Source of the DNA: Actinomycetota bacterium
GTDB lineage: Bacteria > Actinomycetota > Coriobacteriia > Anaerosomatales > Anaerosomataceae
Reading direction: 5' to 3'
Length of the DNA stretch: 64,000 nucleotides
Assembly (NCBI GenBank): GCA_004348925.1
Contig: RCMX01000001.1
Location: forward strand, 569,640-633,639
Positions 8,249 to 16,170 of this stretch are shown piece after piece. Within the stretch, counting starts at the first letter, position 1; each line of letters begins with the position of its first letter. The position numbers and the translations under genes were made by a program. The notes beneath the pieces are model-generated. The model ran no database searches, was not told where the DNA came from, and saw nothing but the letters and a program-made list of their open reading frames with translations.

Positions 8249-8284
8249 CCCTTGTCTCGAGCCGACGAGGGGCTTTTGTTTTGC
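8249..8284 (+). terminator. riboswitch-controlled attenuator terminator of metK
   Basis: CCCTTGTC (8249-8256) pairs with GACGAGGG (8264-8271), one G-T pair, followed by CTTTTGTTTT. An alternative antiterminator can form from AGGGA (8221-8225) and TCCCT (8248-8252). It overlaps both the P1 3' strand and the terminator 5' arm, so P1 formation leaves the terminator free. This is an OFF switch on SAM binding. Confidence 0.88.
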
Positions 8285-8342
8285 CCTTCGGTGCAGTGAC
8301 GGAACGCGGGTCGACGGCGACCCGCCCGAATGAGGAGGCGTT

Positions 8343-9587
8343 ATGTCCCGCGATTACGTGTTCACTTCCGAGTCGGTCACCGAGGGCCACCCGGACAAGA
8401 TGTGCGACCAGATCTCCGATGCGGTTCTCGATGCAATCCTCTCGCGTGAGGCGGAGCTCGAGGCCGAGGGCTACGTGACCGACAAAGGCGTGAAGGCGTC
8501 GCTGGAGAACGTTCGCGTCGCCTGCGAAACGATGACGACCACCGGTCTGATCGTCGTCGCAGGTGAGATCCGCACCCGTGCGTACGTCGACATCCCCACC
8601 ATCGTGCGCGAGACGGTGAAGGAGATCGGCTACACCCGGGCCAAGTACGGCTTCGACTACGAGACATGCGGCGTCATCACGGCCATCCACGAGCAGAGCG
8701 CTGACATCGCAATGGGCGTGGACCAGGCGTACGAGACCAAGCACGGTCAGACGGACCCGCTCGACCTGATCGGAGCCGGAGACCAGGGCATGATGTTCGG
8801 CTATGCGTGCAACGAGACGTCGCAGTTCATGCCGATGCCGATCTACCTCGCACATCGCCTCGCAGAGCGCCTGACGGCCGTGCGCAAGGCCGACGTCCTC
8901 GACTACCTGCGGCCTGATGGCAAGACGCAGGTCACCGTGCGCTACGCCGACGGCAAGCCGGTGGCCGTTGATAAGATCCTCATCTCCAGCCAGCACGCCG
9001 AAGGGGTCGACATCGAGAACCTGATGCGACCCGACTTCATCGAGCACATCATCGCCCCCGTCCTCGACCTCGAGGGCGTGGAGTGGAAGGATGCCGAGAT
9101 ATTCGTCAACCCGACCGGCCGATTCGTTATCGGCGGTCCGATGGGAGACTCCGGCCTGACCGGACGCAAGATCATCGTCGACACCTACGGTGGCATGGGT
9201 CGCCACGGCGGCGGGGCCTTCTCGGGCAAGGACTGCACGAAGGTGGACCGCTCTGCGGCGTATGCCGCTCGTTGGGTCGCCAAGAACGTGGTCGCCGCCG
9301 GACTTGCCGACCGCTGTGAACTCGAGCTCGCGTACGCGATCGGTGTCGCGCACCCGCTCTCGATCACGGTCGAGACGTTCGGTACCGAGAAGGTCGCCGT
9401 TGAGAAGATCGAGAAGGCCATCGGGCAGGTCTTCGACCTGCGCCCGGGCGCGATCATCCGTGACCTCGACTTGCGTCGACCGATCTACAAGAAGACGGCA
9501 GCCTACGGACACTTCGGTCGGGACGAAGCTGCCTTCACGTGGGAACGTCTGGATAAGGTCGATGCGCTTCTGGCTGCGATCGACTAG
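8343..9587 (+). CDS. metK: S-adenosylmethionine synthetase
   Basis: The enzyme makes SAM from methionine and ATP in the cytoplasm. The 414-residue product starts [18 protein letters not shown], the ATP- and metal-binding N-terminal signature. It also has [12 protein letters not shown], the family signature 1, and [19 protein letters not shown], the P-loop-like signature 2. Length is normal. The ATG follows AGGAGG. It lies behind a SAM-I riboswitch and attenuator, and it is closed by a strong hairpin terminator, so it is expressed as a single-gene unit. Confidence 0.98.
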   Translation: MSRDYVFTSESVTEGHPDKMCDQISDAVLDAILSREAELEAEGYVTDKGVKASLENVRVACETMTTTGLIVVAGEIRTRAYVDIPTIVRETVKEIGYTRAKYGFDYETCGVITAIHEQSADIAMGVDQAYETKHGQTDPLDLIGAGDQGMMFGYACNETSQFMPMPIYLAHRLAERLTAVRKADVLDYLRPDGKTQVTVRYADGKPVAVDKILISSQHAEGVDIENLMRPDFIEHIIAPVLDLEGVEWKDAEIFVNPTGRFVIGGPMGDSGLTGRKIIVDTYGGMGRHGGGAFSGKDCTKVDRSAAYAARWVAKNVVAAGLADRCELELAYAIGVAHPLSITVETFGTEKVAVEKIEKAIGQVFDLRPGAIIRDLDLRRPIYKKTAAYGHFGRDEAAFTWERLDKVDALLAAID

Positions 9588-9601
9588 GAACGAAGCGACC
9601 T

Positions 9602-9638
9602 CAGAAGGCCACCGGCACATCGTGTCGGTGGCCTTCTG
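9602..9638 (+). terminator. strong hairpin terminator after metK
   Basis: A 17-bp stem (9602-9618 with 9622-9638, one G-T pair) closes a 3-base loop 14 bases past the metK stop. The tail TATGCT is not U-rich, and it doubles as the -10 box of priA. Confidence 0.8.
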
Positions 9639-9644
9639 TATGCT
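9639..9644 (+). promoter_or_regulatory. -10 box suggesting a leaderless priA transcript
   Basis: TATGCT ends six bases before the priA ATG at 9651, and there is no purine-rich ribosome-binding site upstream. In actinobacteria a TANNNT motif six or seven bases before ATG often marks leaderless mRNA. The element overlaps the end of the metK terminator. Confidence 0.5.
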
Positions 9645-9650
9645 AGTGAC

Positions 9651-11900
9651 ATGAATGAATCCATGCGTACAGAAGCGTCGATAGCACGGGTCGTGATCGA
9701 TGTGCGCACGCGCGCGCTCGACGAGCCCTTCGACTATGCCATTCCCGCGCCCCTTGCTCACCAGGTGTCCATCGGATGCCCGGTGCTCGTTCCCCTTGGC
9801 GGACGTCGTGCGGTGGGTTTCGTGGTTGGACTCGGCAACGAGAGCCGATACGACAATCTCAAGCCGATCGAGTCGGTTCTCGGCGAATCGCTCTCGCGGG
9901 CGGATGCGTACGAGCTTGCCCGTTGGATAGCCGACGAGTATGCCTCGCCACTCGCGGAGGCGATGCGGCTGTTCCTGCCCCCGGGTGGCACGCCCAAAGT
10001 CGTGAGACGAGAGTCGGATGGTGTGGTGACGTGGGATCTCGTCAGGCCGTCCGTGTCTGCCGCCGAGGACCGTGTCGTCACGCTGCTCGATTCTGCTTTC
10101 GAGCCGAGAGCAGGTGCTCGACTCCAGCGTTCGATCATCGACGCGCTGCGGATGGGACCGGTCACGTCCGGGGAATTGGCAGTCGAATTCGGAGCCGTTG
10201 CCGCTGCGCTCAAGACCCTCGAGCAGCGAGGGGCGATCGAAGTCACCGCGCGACGCAGGTGGCGCGGTGAGTCAGGAAGGGCGAGGGAGGATACCGCACA
10301 CACCCTCACGAAGGCGCAGAGCGCGGCCGTGGAGACCATTGCAGCGTCAGCCGGCGCCGTGGTCGTGCTTGAAGGCGTGACCGGATCGGGCAAGACCGAG
10401 GTCTACCTGCGCGCGATCGAGAGAACCCTCGGCGCCGGGCGTGACGCCATCGTCCTCGTCCCCGAGATCTCGCTTACCCCTCAGACCGTAGGACGGTTCA
10501 GAGCGCGGTTCGGGAACCTCGTCGCGGTACTTCATAGTCGGCTCTCGGTTGGAGAGCGCTTCGATCAGTGGTCGCTCGTGGCGCAAGGGGATGCCAAGGT
10601 CGTTGTCGGTGCGCGCTCAGCGCTCTTCGCTCCGGTGCGTGATCTCGGCCTCATCATCATCGACGAAGAACACGAGGCCTCCTACAAGCAAGGCTCTGCG
10701 CCGCGGTACCACGCCAGAGACGTAGCTGCGCATATCGCGCACGATAGCGACATCACGGTGGTGCTCGGCTCTGCGACGCCAAGCATGGAGGCCCGGGCAG
10801 CGGTCGACGAGGGCCGATGGGTCAGCGCGCGGCTGCCGGAACGTGTAACGGCGCACGGATTGCCCGAGGTTCGCGTCGTCGACATGGGTGCCGAGTTCGG
10901 CGATGGCAACCGGTCCATGTTCTCCTCGGTGATGAGCGATGCTATCGACGCTGTCAGCGATCGCAAGAGCAAAGGAGTGTTGTTTCTCAACAGACGGGGA
11001 TTCGCATCGTTCCTCCTGTGCCGCGAGTGCGGTTTCGTGCCGCGGTGCCAGAACTGTAGCGTCTCACTGACGTATCACGAGCGGGGAGACCGCCTCACCT
11101 GCCACCACTGCGGCCACACGGAGCCGACCCCTGTATCGTGCCCGCGTTGTCAGAGTCCGTATCTGCGCAGGTTCGGTGCGGGGACACAACGGGTCGAAGA
11201 CGAGATCCATGCGCGGTGGCCGGAGCTTCCTGTGGTCCGTATGGACGCCGACACCACATCGGGAAAGGGTGGGCATGAACGCGCCCTCGCGGCGTTCGAG
11301 GATCTCGCGAGCGGGCTGCTGCTCGGCACGCAGATGGTCGCGAAAGGTCTCGATTATCCCGAGGTGACGCTTGTTGGCGTCATCAACGCGGATACCACGA
11401 TGCACTTGCCCGACTTCCGCGCCGCCGAGCGAACATACCAGCTACTCGAGCAGGTCTCGGGACGTGCGGGTCGCGGCGAGGATCCCGGTCTCGTCGTCAT
11501 CCAGACGTACTGGCCCGACCATCCTGCGATACGCGCGGTGGCCGCCAGGGATGCGGAGATCCTCTACACCGAGGAACGCGAGCTGCGCTCCTCGGTGGGA
11601 TGGGCGCCGTATCGGCGCATCGCGAACATCGTGATCTCCGGTGAGAACAGTGCGACGGTGACCTCCCATTCCGTCGTCCTCGGAGAAGCCCTCTCCGAGG
11701 CGCTACCGGATGGATGGGAGGTCCTTGGTCCCTCGGATGCCGCACTGGCGCGGGTCAAGCGGGCATACCGACGACACATCGTCCTCAAAGCGCCGCCCGG
11801 TGCCGCGCTTGGTCCGTATGTTCGCGCCGTTCTTGCCCGGTGCCCTGCGCCGCCCGGGGTCGCAGTGGCACCTGATATCGACCCGATGGACTTTCTCTAG
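9651..11900 (+). CDS. priA: primosomal replication-restart helicase PriA
   Basis: PriA reloads the replicative helicase at collapsed forks. The 749-residue product has an N-terminal 3'-DNA-binding domain (residues 10-110) and a winged-helix segment. Helicase domain 1 has Walker A GVTGSGKTEVYL near 244 and the box IIIDEEHEASYKQG near 327. The two zinc motifs contribute eight cysteines (CREC, RCQNC, TCHHC, SCPRC) near 461-505. Helicase domain 2 has QMVAKGLDYPEVTLVGV and QVSGRAGRG. All motifs are intact, so it should be an active ATPase. No ribosome-binding site precedes the ATG; see the -10 box at 9639. Confidence 0.96.
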   Translation: MNESMRTEASIARVVIDVRTRALDEPFDYAIPAPLAHQVSIGCPVLVPLGGRRAVGFVVGLGNESRYDNLKPIESVLGESLSRADAYELARWIADEYASPLAEAMRLFLPPGGTPKVVRRESDGVVTWDLVRPSVSAAEDRVVTLLDSAFEPRAGARLQRSIIDALRMGPVTSGELAVEFGAVAAALKTLEQRGAIEVTARRRWRGESGRAREDTAHTLTKAQSAAVETIAASAGAVVVLEGVTGSGKTEVYLRAIERTLGAGRDAIVLVPEISLTPQTVGRFRARFGNLVAVLHSRLSVGERFDQWSLVAQGDAKVVVGARSALFAPVRDLGLIIIDEEHEASYKQGSAPRYHARDVAAHIAHDSDITVVLGSATPSMEARAAVDEGRWVSARLPERVTAHGLPEVRVVDMGAEFGDGNRSMFSSVMSDAIDAVSDRKSKGVLFLNRRGFASFLLCRECGFVPRCQNCSVSLTYHERGDRLTCHHCGHTEPTPVSCPRCQSPYLRRFGAGTQRVEDEIHARWPELPVVRMDADTTSGKGGHERALAAFEDLASGLLLGTQMVAKGLDYPEVTLVGVINADTTMHLPDFRAAERTYQLLEQVSGRAGRGEDPGLVVIQTYWPDHPAIRAVAARDAEILYTEERELRSSVGWAPYRRIANIVISGENSATVTSHSVVLGEALSEALPDGWEVLGPSDAALARVKRAYRRHIVLKAPPGAALGPYVRAVLARCPAPPGVAVAPDIDPMDFL

Positions 11901-11981
11901 TGCAAAACTCCGCGTTGTACAATGCTTTCGGCAAGCTTGTTGCAGCACACGCCACGGACGTCCGCTCGTGAAAGGCACTTC

Positions 11982-12470
11982 ATGGAGATCCTGACCCATC
12001 CGAACCCCGTCCTCTCGGACCGCGCCGGCGAGATCGATCCTGCTACGGATGCCGGTCTGCGTTCGCTCGTTCGGAAGATGGCCGAGGCCATGTACGAGAA
12101 CCAGGGCGTCGGTCTGGCCGCGCCTCAGGTCGGCATCCAGAAGCGAGTCATCGTCTTCGACATCGATGAGGATCTCGGCGCCATCTGCAACCCCGTGATC
12201 ACCGAACGCTCCGAGGAGACCGTGGTAGACGAAGAGGGGTGCCTCTCCGTGCCCGGGATCAACGTCCCGGTGGAGCGCGCCCTCTCGGTCGTGTGTGAAG
12301 GACTCAACCTGGATGGCGACCGAGTCGTCCTCGAAGCGCATGATTTCCTCGCGCGTGTGCTCCAGCACGAGATCGATCACCTTGACGGCGTCATCATTCT
12401 CGATCGCCTTACACCCGAGCAGCGCAAGGCAGCGGTGCGGGAGTACAACAACCGCGTGGCAGCTGAATAG
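11982..12470 (+). CDS. def: peptide deformylase
   Basis: This metalloenzyme removes the formyl group from the initiator methionine of new proteins. The 162-residue product carries all three motifs: GVGLAAPQVG (42-51), EGCLSVPG (85-92, with metal ligand C87) and QHEIDHLDG (128-136, with ligands H129 and H133 and catalytic E130). The ATG at 11982 was chosen because GAAAGG lies just upstream; a longer frame from 11922 would add 20 unlike residues. The partner enzyme gene fmt follows 20 bases later, a classic def-fmt pair that acts at opposite ends of the formylation cycle. Confidence 0.97.
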   Translation: MEILTHPNPVLSDRAGEIDPATDAGLRSLVRKMAEAMYENQGVGLAAPQVGIQKRVIVFDIDEDLGAICNPVITERSEETVVDEEGCLSVPGINVPVERALSVVCEGLNLDGDRVVLEAHDFLARVLQHEIDHLDGVIILDRLTPEQRKAAVREYNNRVAAE

Positions 12471-12490
12471 TCGACCATAGGGGAGGCGCC

Positions 12491-13411
12491 GTGAAGGTCA
12501 TCTTCATGGGCACGCCGGTCTTTGCGGTGCCCATACTCGAGCGTCTCGCGGAACACCATGAGGTCGCGGCTGTCTACTGCCGCCCGGACGCGGCTTCGGG
12601 CCGAGGGCGTGCTCTGTTGCCGCCTCCCGTCAAGGTCGCGGCGCAGGGGCTCGGAATACCTGTCCGACAGCCCGGTTCCCTGCGCACCGACGAGGCGGCA
12701 CTCGAGATACGTGCCGATATGCCCGCCGTCATCGTGGTTGCCGCGTACGGACTCATCTTGCCGCCAGCAGTGCTCGTGATCCCTTCGCATGGGTGTGTCA
12801 ATGTGCACGCCTCCTTGCTTCCGCGCCATCGAGGCGCGGCACCTGTGCAACGCGCGATCCTCGAGGGCGATGCCCTCACGGGAGTCAGCATCATGCTGAT
12901 GGAAGAGGGCCTCGACACCGGTCCCTACGCCTTGCAGCGCACGATCGCCGTCGACGACCTTGATGCCGACTCGCTCTCGGATCGGCTGTCGAGTATCGGT
13001 GCGGAGGCGCTCCTCGACGTTCTTGCGCGCATCGAGGACGAAACGGTCGTATGGACGCCACAGAACGAGGCGATCGCAACGTATGCGGCGAAGATCACGA
13101 AAGACGATGTCGCACTGGAGCCGACGCTTTCGGTTAGGGACGCCACGCGCCGGGTCAGAGCGTCCTCTCATCAGGCGGCTTCAAGAATACTCGTCGGCGG
13201 GATCGATCTTGCGCCCGTCCATGCCATGTCGAGTGCCGAGTCGATCCCGCCGGGTGTGGCGCGTCGCGTCAGGGGAGGCCTGCTCCTCGGCATGGCTGAT
13301 GGTGCCTTGCTGATCGACCGTATGCGCCCTGCGGGAAAGGCCGTGCTCGACGGGGCGGCGTGGGCATGTGGTTCGCGAATGACTGCTGATACCCCTTGGA
13401 GACGCGCATGA
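12491..13411 (+). CDS. fmt: methionyl-tRNA formyltransferase
   Basis: It transfers a formyl group from 10-formyl-tetrahydrofolate to initiator Met-tRNA. The 306-residue product begins KVIFMGTPVFAVPIL. It has the catalytic segment NVHASLLPRHRGAAPVQRAI near residues 107-126, with the HxSLLP motif, followed by GVSIMLMEEGLDTG. The C-terminal tRNA-binding barrel is present. The start is GTG at 12491 with GGGGAGG seven bases upstream. The stop overlaps the rsmB start in ATGA, so translation is probably coupled. Confidence 0.97.
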   Translation: MKVIFMGTPVFAVPILERLAEHHEVAAVYCRPDAASGRGRALLPPPVKVAAQGLGIPVRQPGSLRTDEAALEIRADMPAVIVVAAYGLILPPAVLVIPSHGCVNVHASLLPRHRGAAPVQRAILEGDALTGVSIMLMEEGLDTGPYALQRTIAVDDLDADSLSDRLSSIGAEALLDVLARIEDETVVWTPQNEAIATYAAKITKDDVALEPTLSVRDATRRVRASSHQAASRILVGGIDLAPVHAMSSAESIPPGVARRVRGGLLLGMADGALLIDRMRPAGKAVLDGAAWACGSRMTADTPWRRA

Positions 13412-14778
13412 GCGTCACCGTCGCACGCTCGGTGGCCCTCAAGACGCTCGCTGCTGTTCGCGAACGAGACGCATACCTTGGTCCCGTGCTCGAGACGCAG
13501 CTCTCCCGCGCATCGCTGTCAGAGGCCGATCACGCGCTTGCGACCCGCCTTGCACGCGGCGTGATCGAGACGCGCGGAACGCTCGATGAGCTGTTGGATG
13601 CGCGCATCGCCAAACCGGGAGCGGTCGAACCACGTGTTCGCGACGCACTGCGTATGGCGGCATACGAGATTCTCTTCATGCGCACCCCGGCTCGAGCCGC
13701 CGTCCACCAGGGCGTGGAAGCGGTGCGGCGCGTGCGACCTCAGGCAGCCGGACTGGCGAATGCGGTGCTTCGTCGACTCGCCGATGAAGCCGACGCATTC
13801 CCCTGGGGCGATCCCGCTGACGACATGACCGTGCTGGCAAGAGCCACCGGTCACCCGTTGTGGCTCGTCGAGATGGTTGCGGCCGAATCAGGGTCCGTCG
13901 TGGCGCACCGCATGCTCGAAGCGAACAATCGTCCCGCGCCGCTGTACCTGCGCCACAACCCGTTCGTGGCTCCCTTCGACGATGCGATCGCCGTTCTCGA
14001 GGCGGATGGAGCCGCGCCGGTTCCTGCGCCTCCGGATGGACTGGCTGTACTCGTCGAGCACGAGCGTGCGGCGGTTCGCGGGCGCGCCCTTGCCGAGGGA
14101 TACTTCCTGGTCACGGATGCTGCAGCACAGGTGGCTCCGTTGGCCGTCGCTGCACGTCCGGGAATGACGATTCTCGACGCGGGAGCCGGCAGGGGCACCA
14201 AGACGCTCTCCCTGCAGGCGTCGGCCATCCTGGCGGGCGGACCTGCAGCCATCGTGAGTCTGGACATCCACGCGTTCAAGACGAGTCTCCTGCGTGAACG
14301 TATGGACGCGTTCGGCGTCCCGGGGGTCGCGACCGTCACGGGCGACATCCTCACGCCGGCGACTATACCCGTGCCTGACGGCGGGTTCGACGCTGTCCTG
14401 CTCGACGCGCCATGCACCGGTCTCGGAACGCTGCGGCGACACCCGGAGCAGCGCTGGAGCATCTCGGCGGATGACGTCACACGAATGGCCGAGCTCCAGG
14501 CTCGGATGCTGCACGCCGTCGCGTCGCTTGTTCGCCCGGGAGGGCATGTGGTGTACTCTACCTGCAGTGTAGCCCGTGCCGAGAACGAGGGCGTGATCGA
14601 AGGCTTCCTGTGGAGTCCCGCCGGTGGCGGGTTTCGCTCGGTGAGCATCGCAGACATCGTCCCGACAGCGTGGCAGCACTACGTGTCGTCGCAGGGTTGG
14701 TTCCGCTCGATTCCCGAGCCGGGCGGCCCCGACGGACATTTCGTCGCACGACTCGAAAGACAGGCCCCGGAGGCGTAA
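13408..14778 (+). CDS. rsmB: 16S rRNA (cytosine-967-C5)-methyltransferase
   Basis: The 456-residue protein has an N-terminal NusB-like RNA-binding domain (about 1-135) and a Rossmann methyltransferase domain. The SAM site is ILDAGAGRGTKTLSLQ near residue 252. The two family cysteines lie in LLDAPCTGLG (motif IV) and VVYSTCSVARAEN (motif VI); the second is the usual nucleophile. The ATG at 13408 was preferred to an upstream TTG because it overlaps the fmt stop in ATGA and has GGAG eight bases away. It is a cytoplasmic ribosome-modification enzyme. Confidence 0.94.
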   Translation: MSVTVARSVALKTLAAVRERDAYLGPVLETQLSRASLSEADHALATRLARGVIETRGTLDELLDARIAKPGAVEPRVRDALRMAAYEILFMRTPARAAVHQGVEAVRRVRPQAAGLANAVLRRLADEADAFPWGDPADDMTVLARATGHPLWLVEMVAAESGSVVAHRMLEANNRPAPLYLRHNPFVAPFDDAIAVLEADGAAPVPAPPDGLAVLVEHERAAVRGRALAEGYFLVTDAAAQVAPLAVAARPGMTILDAGAGRGTKTLSLQASAILAGGPAAIVSLDIHAFKTSLLRERMDAFGVPGVATVTGDILTPATIPVPDGGFDAVLLDAPCTGLGTLRRHPEQRWSISADDVTRMAELQARMLHAVASLVRPGGHVVYSTCSVARAENEGVIEGFLWSPAGGGFRSVSIADIVPTAWQHYVSSQGWFRSIPEPGGPDGHFVARLERQAPEA

Positions 14779-14809
14779 GCCCGGCCGGCCCGGAGAATGG
14801 GGAGGCACA

Positions 14810-15775
14810 ATGCGCAACACCCGTATCGTCGAGATGCTCGAAGTGACAGAGGCCGCAGCCCTTTCAGCCGCTCGTTGGATGGGCAAGGGCGACAAGATGG
14901 CGGCAGACCACGCGGCCGTGGAAGCCATGCGAGGTGCCTTCGACATCCTGGACATATCCGGTGAGATCGTCATCGGCGAGGGGGAGCGCGACGAGGCTCC
15001 GATGCTGTACATCGGTGAGAAGGTGGGCGCCGGTGGCGAGGAGATCGATATCGCCGTCGACCCGCTCGAGGGCACGAACCTCACCGCGTATGGCCAGCCG
15101 AACTCGTTGGCCGTCCTGGCGTTCGGTCCCAAAGGCACGCTGCTCAACGCTCCAGACACCTACATGTGGAAGATCGCCGCAGGTCCGTCTGCGAACGGCG
15201 CCGTGCATATCGACGCCAGCCCTACCGAGAACGTCAAGAACGTCGCCAAGGCGCTCAAACGACCTGTCGAGGACATCGTCGTGTGCATCCTCGAGCGCGA
15301 TCGGCACAACGAGCTGATCGCTGAGGTCCGCGCGAGCGGGGCCCGCATCCGGCTCATCTCGGATGGCGACGTGTTCGGTGCGGTCGCGACCGCGATAGAA
15401 GGCACCGGTATCCACCTCTACATGGGTGCCGGCGGCGCCCCCGAGGGTGTGCTCGCGGCAACGGCCATGAAGTGCATCGGCGGAACGTTCATGGGTCGCT
15501 TCCAGTTCCGCAGCGAAGAGGAGCGCGCTCGCGCGGTAGAGATGTCCAAGTGCGACATCGACGGCGTCCTGACCATGGATTGCCTGGTCAACACCGATGA
15601 GGCCGCGTTCATCGCGACCGGCGTGACCGATGGCGAGATGCTTCGCGGGGTCAAGTACTTCGGCCAGGGCGCGCGGACGCATTCGATCGCAATGGACAAC
15701 AAGACCGGCACGGTTCGGTTCATCGAGACCGTCTACCGCACCGGCGCCGAGAAGTTCTGGGTGAGAATGGAGTAG
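14810..15775 (+). CDS. glpX: class II fructose-1,6-bisphosphatase
   Basis: It hydrolyses fructose 1,6-bisphosphate to fructose 6-phosphate, the committed step of gluconeogenesis. The 321-residue product matches GlpX in length. It has the metal and substrate motifs GEGERDEAPMLYIG, DPLEGTNLTAYG, SDGDVFGAV and GAGGAPEGVLAATAMKC. GGGGAGG precedes the ATG. It ends three bases from the convergent FmdB-type gene. No other gluconeogenic gene is nearby. Confidence 0.96.
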   Translation: MRNTRIVEMLEVTEAAALSAARWMGKGDKMAADHAAVEAMRGAFDILDISGEIVIGEGERDEAPMLYIGEKVGAGGEEIDIAVDPLEGTNLTAYGQPNSLAVLAFGPKGTLLNAPDTYMWKIAAGPSANGAVHIDASPTENVKNVAKALKRPVEDIVVCILERDRHNELIAEVRASGARIRLISDGDVFGAVATAIEGTGIHLYMGAGGAPEGVLAATAMKCIGGTFMGRFQFRSEEERARAVEMSKCDIDGVLTMDCLVNTDEAAFIATGVTDGEMLRGVKYFGQGARTHSIAMDNKTGTVRFIETVYRTGAEKFWVRME

Positions 15776-15784
15776 TCGCTACTC
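15770..15784. other. short palindrome joining the glpX and FmdB stop codons
   Basis: GAGTAG TCG CTACTC is a 6-bp inverted repeat. Its two TAG triplets are the stop codons of the convergent genes, each after a final Glu codon. It could work as a weak bidirectional hairpin. No longer terminator was seen here. Confidence 0.5.
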
Positions 15785-16072
15785 GGCGACAGGGCACGAC
15801 GCGCAGGCCGGGGAGCCGTCGCCACCGCAGGCGGGCTTCTCGGCCTGCTTCTCGCTTGTGGCCGCGCTCTCGGCAGGAGCAGGAATGGCCTTGTTGGCGC
15901 GGTAGTCGGTGTTGTGGAACCCGCTGCCCTTGAACACGATCCCGACAGGGGAGAAGAGGCGTTTCGCTTCGCTGCCGCACTGTGGACACGCGACGGCTCC
16001 GGTCTCGCGGATGCCGCGGGTCACTTCGAACACGCAGTCGCAGGATGAGCACTTGTAGTCGTAGGCCGGCAT
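15779..16072 (-). CDS. FmdB-family zinc-ribbon protein
   Basis: The first 60 residues match the FmdB/CxxC_CxxC regulatory family: PAYDYKCSSCDCVFEV with CxxC, then ACPQCGSEAKRLFSP with the second pair, then the conserved GIVFKGSGFHNTDY. The four cysteines should bind zinc. The tail (65-97) is rich in Ala and Glu and ends with three more cysteines (ACGGDGSPACASC), which most family members have only in part. GGAGG precedes the ATG. The function is not established; roles in formamidase regulation and stress have been proposed for the family. It is divergent from the PASTA protein gene. Confidence 0.88.
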   Translation of the reverse strand: MPAYDYKCSSCDCVFEVTRGIRETGAVACPQCGSEAKRLFSPVGIVFKGSGFHNTDYRANKAIPAPAESAATSEKQAEKPACGGDGSPACASCPVAE

Positions 16073-16157
16073 TGAGTACCTCCGGATGAAGTGGTCGCTG
16101 GTTGCGAAGGTGCAGGATACACCCCGTGTCGCTGGTCAGGCAAGGCATCGATGTTGC

Positions 16158-16163
16158 TATACT
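16158..16163 (+). promoter_or_regulatory. -10 box suggesting a leaderless PASTA-protein transcript
   Basis: TATACT ends seven bases before the ATG at 16171, and no Shine-Dalgarno-like sequence lies between. TGGTCA (16133-16138) is a possible but distant -35. The arrangement fits a leaderless actinobacterial mRNA. Confidence 0.5.
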
Positions 16164-16170
16164 CATCCCC

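Noticed and set aside
7854-9761. Open frame of 635 codons on the minus strand
   Set aside because: It is antisense to metK and its riboswitch. GC-rich third positions create long antisense frames, and the product resembles no protein family.
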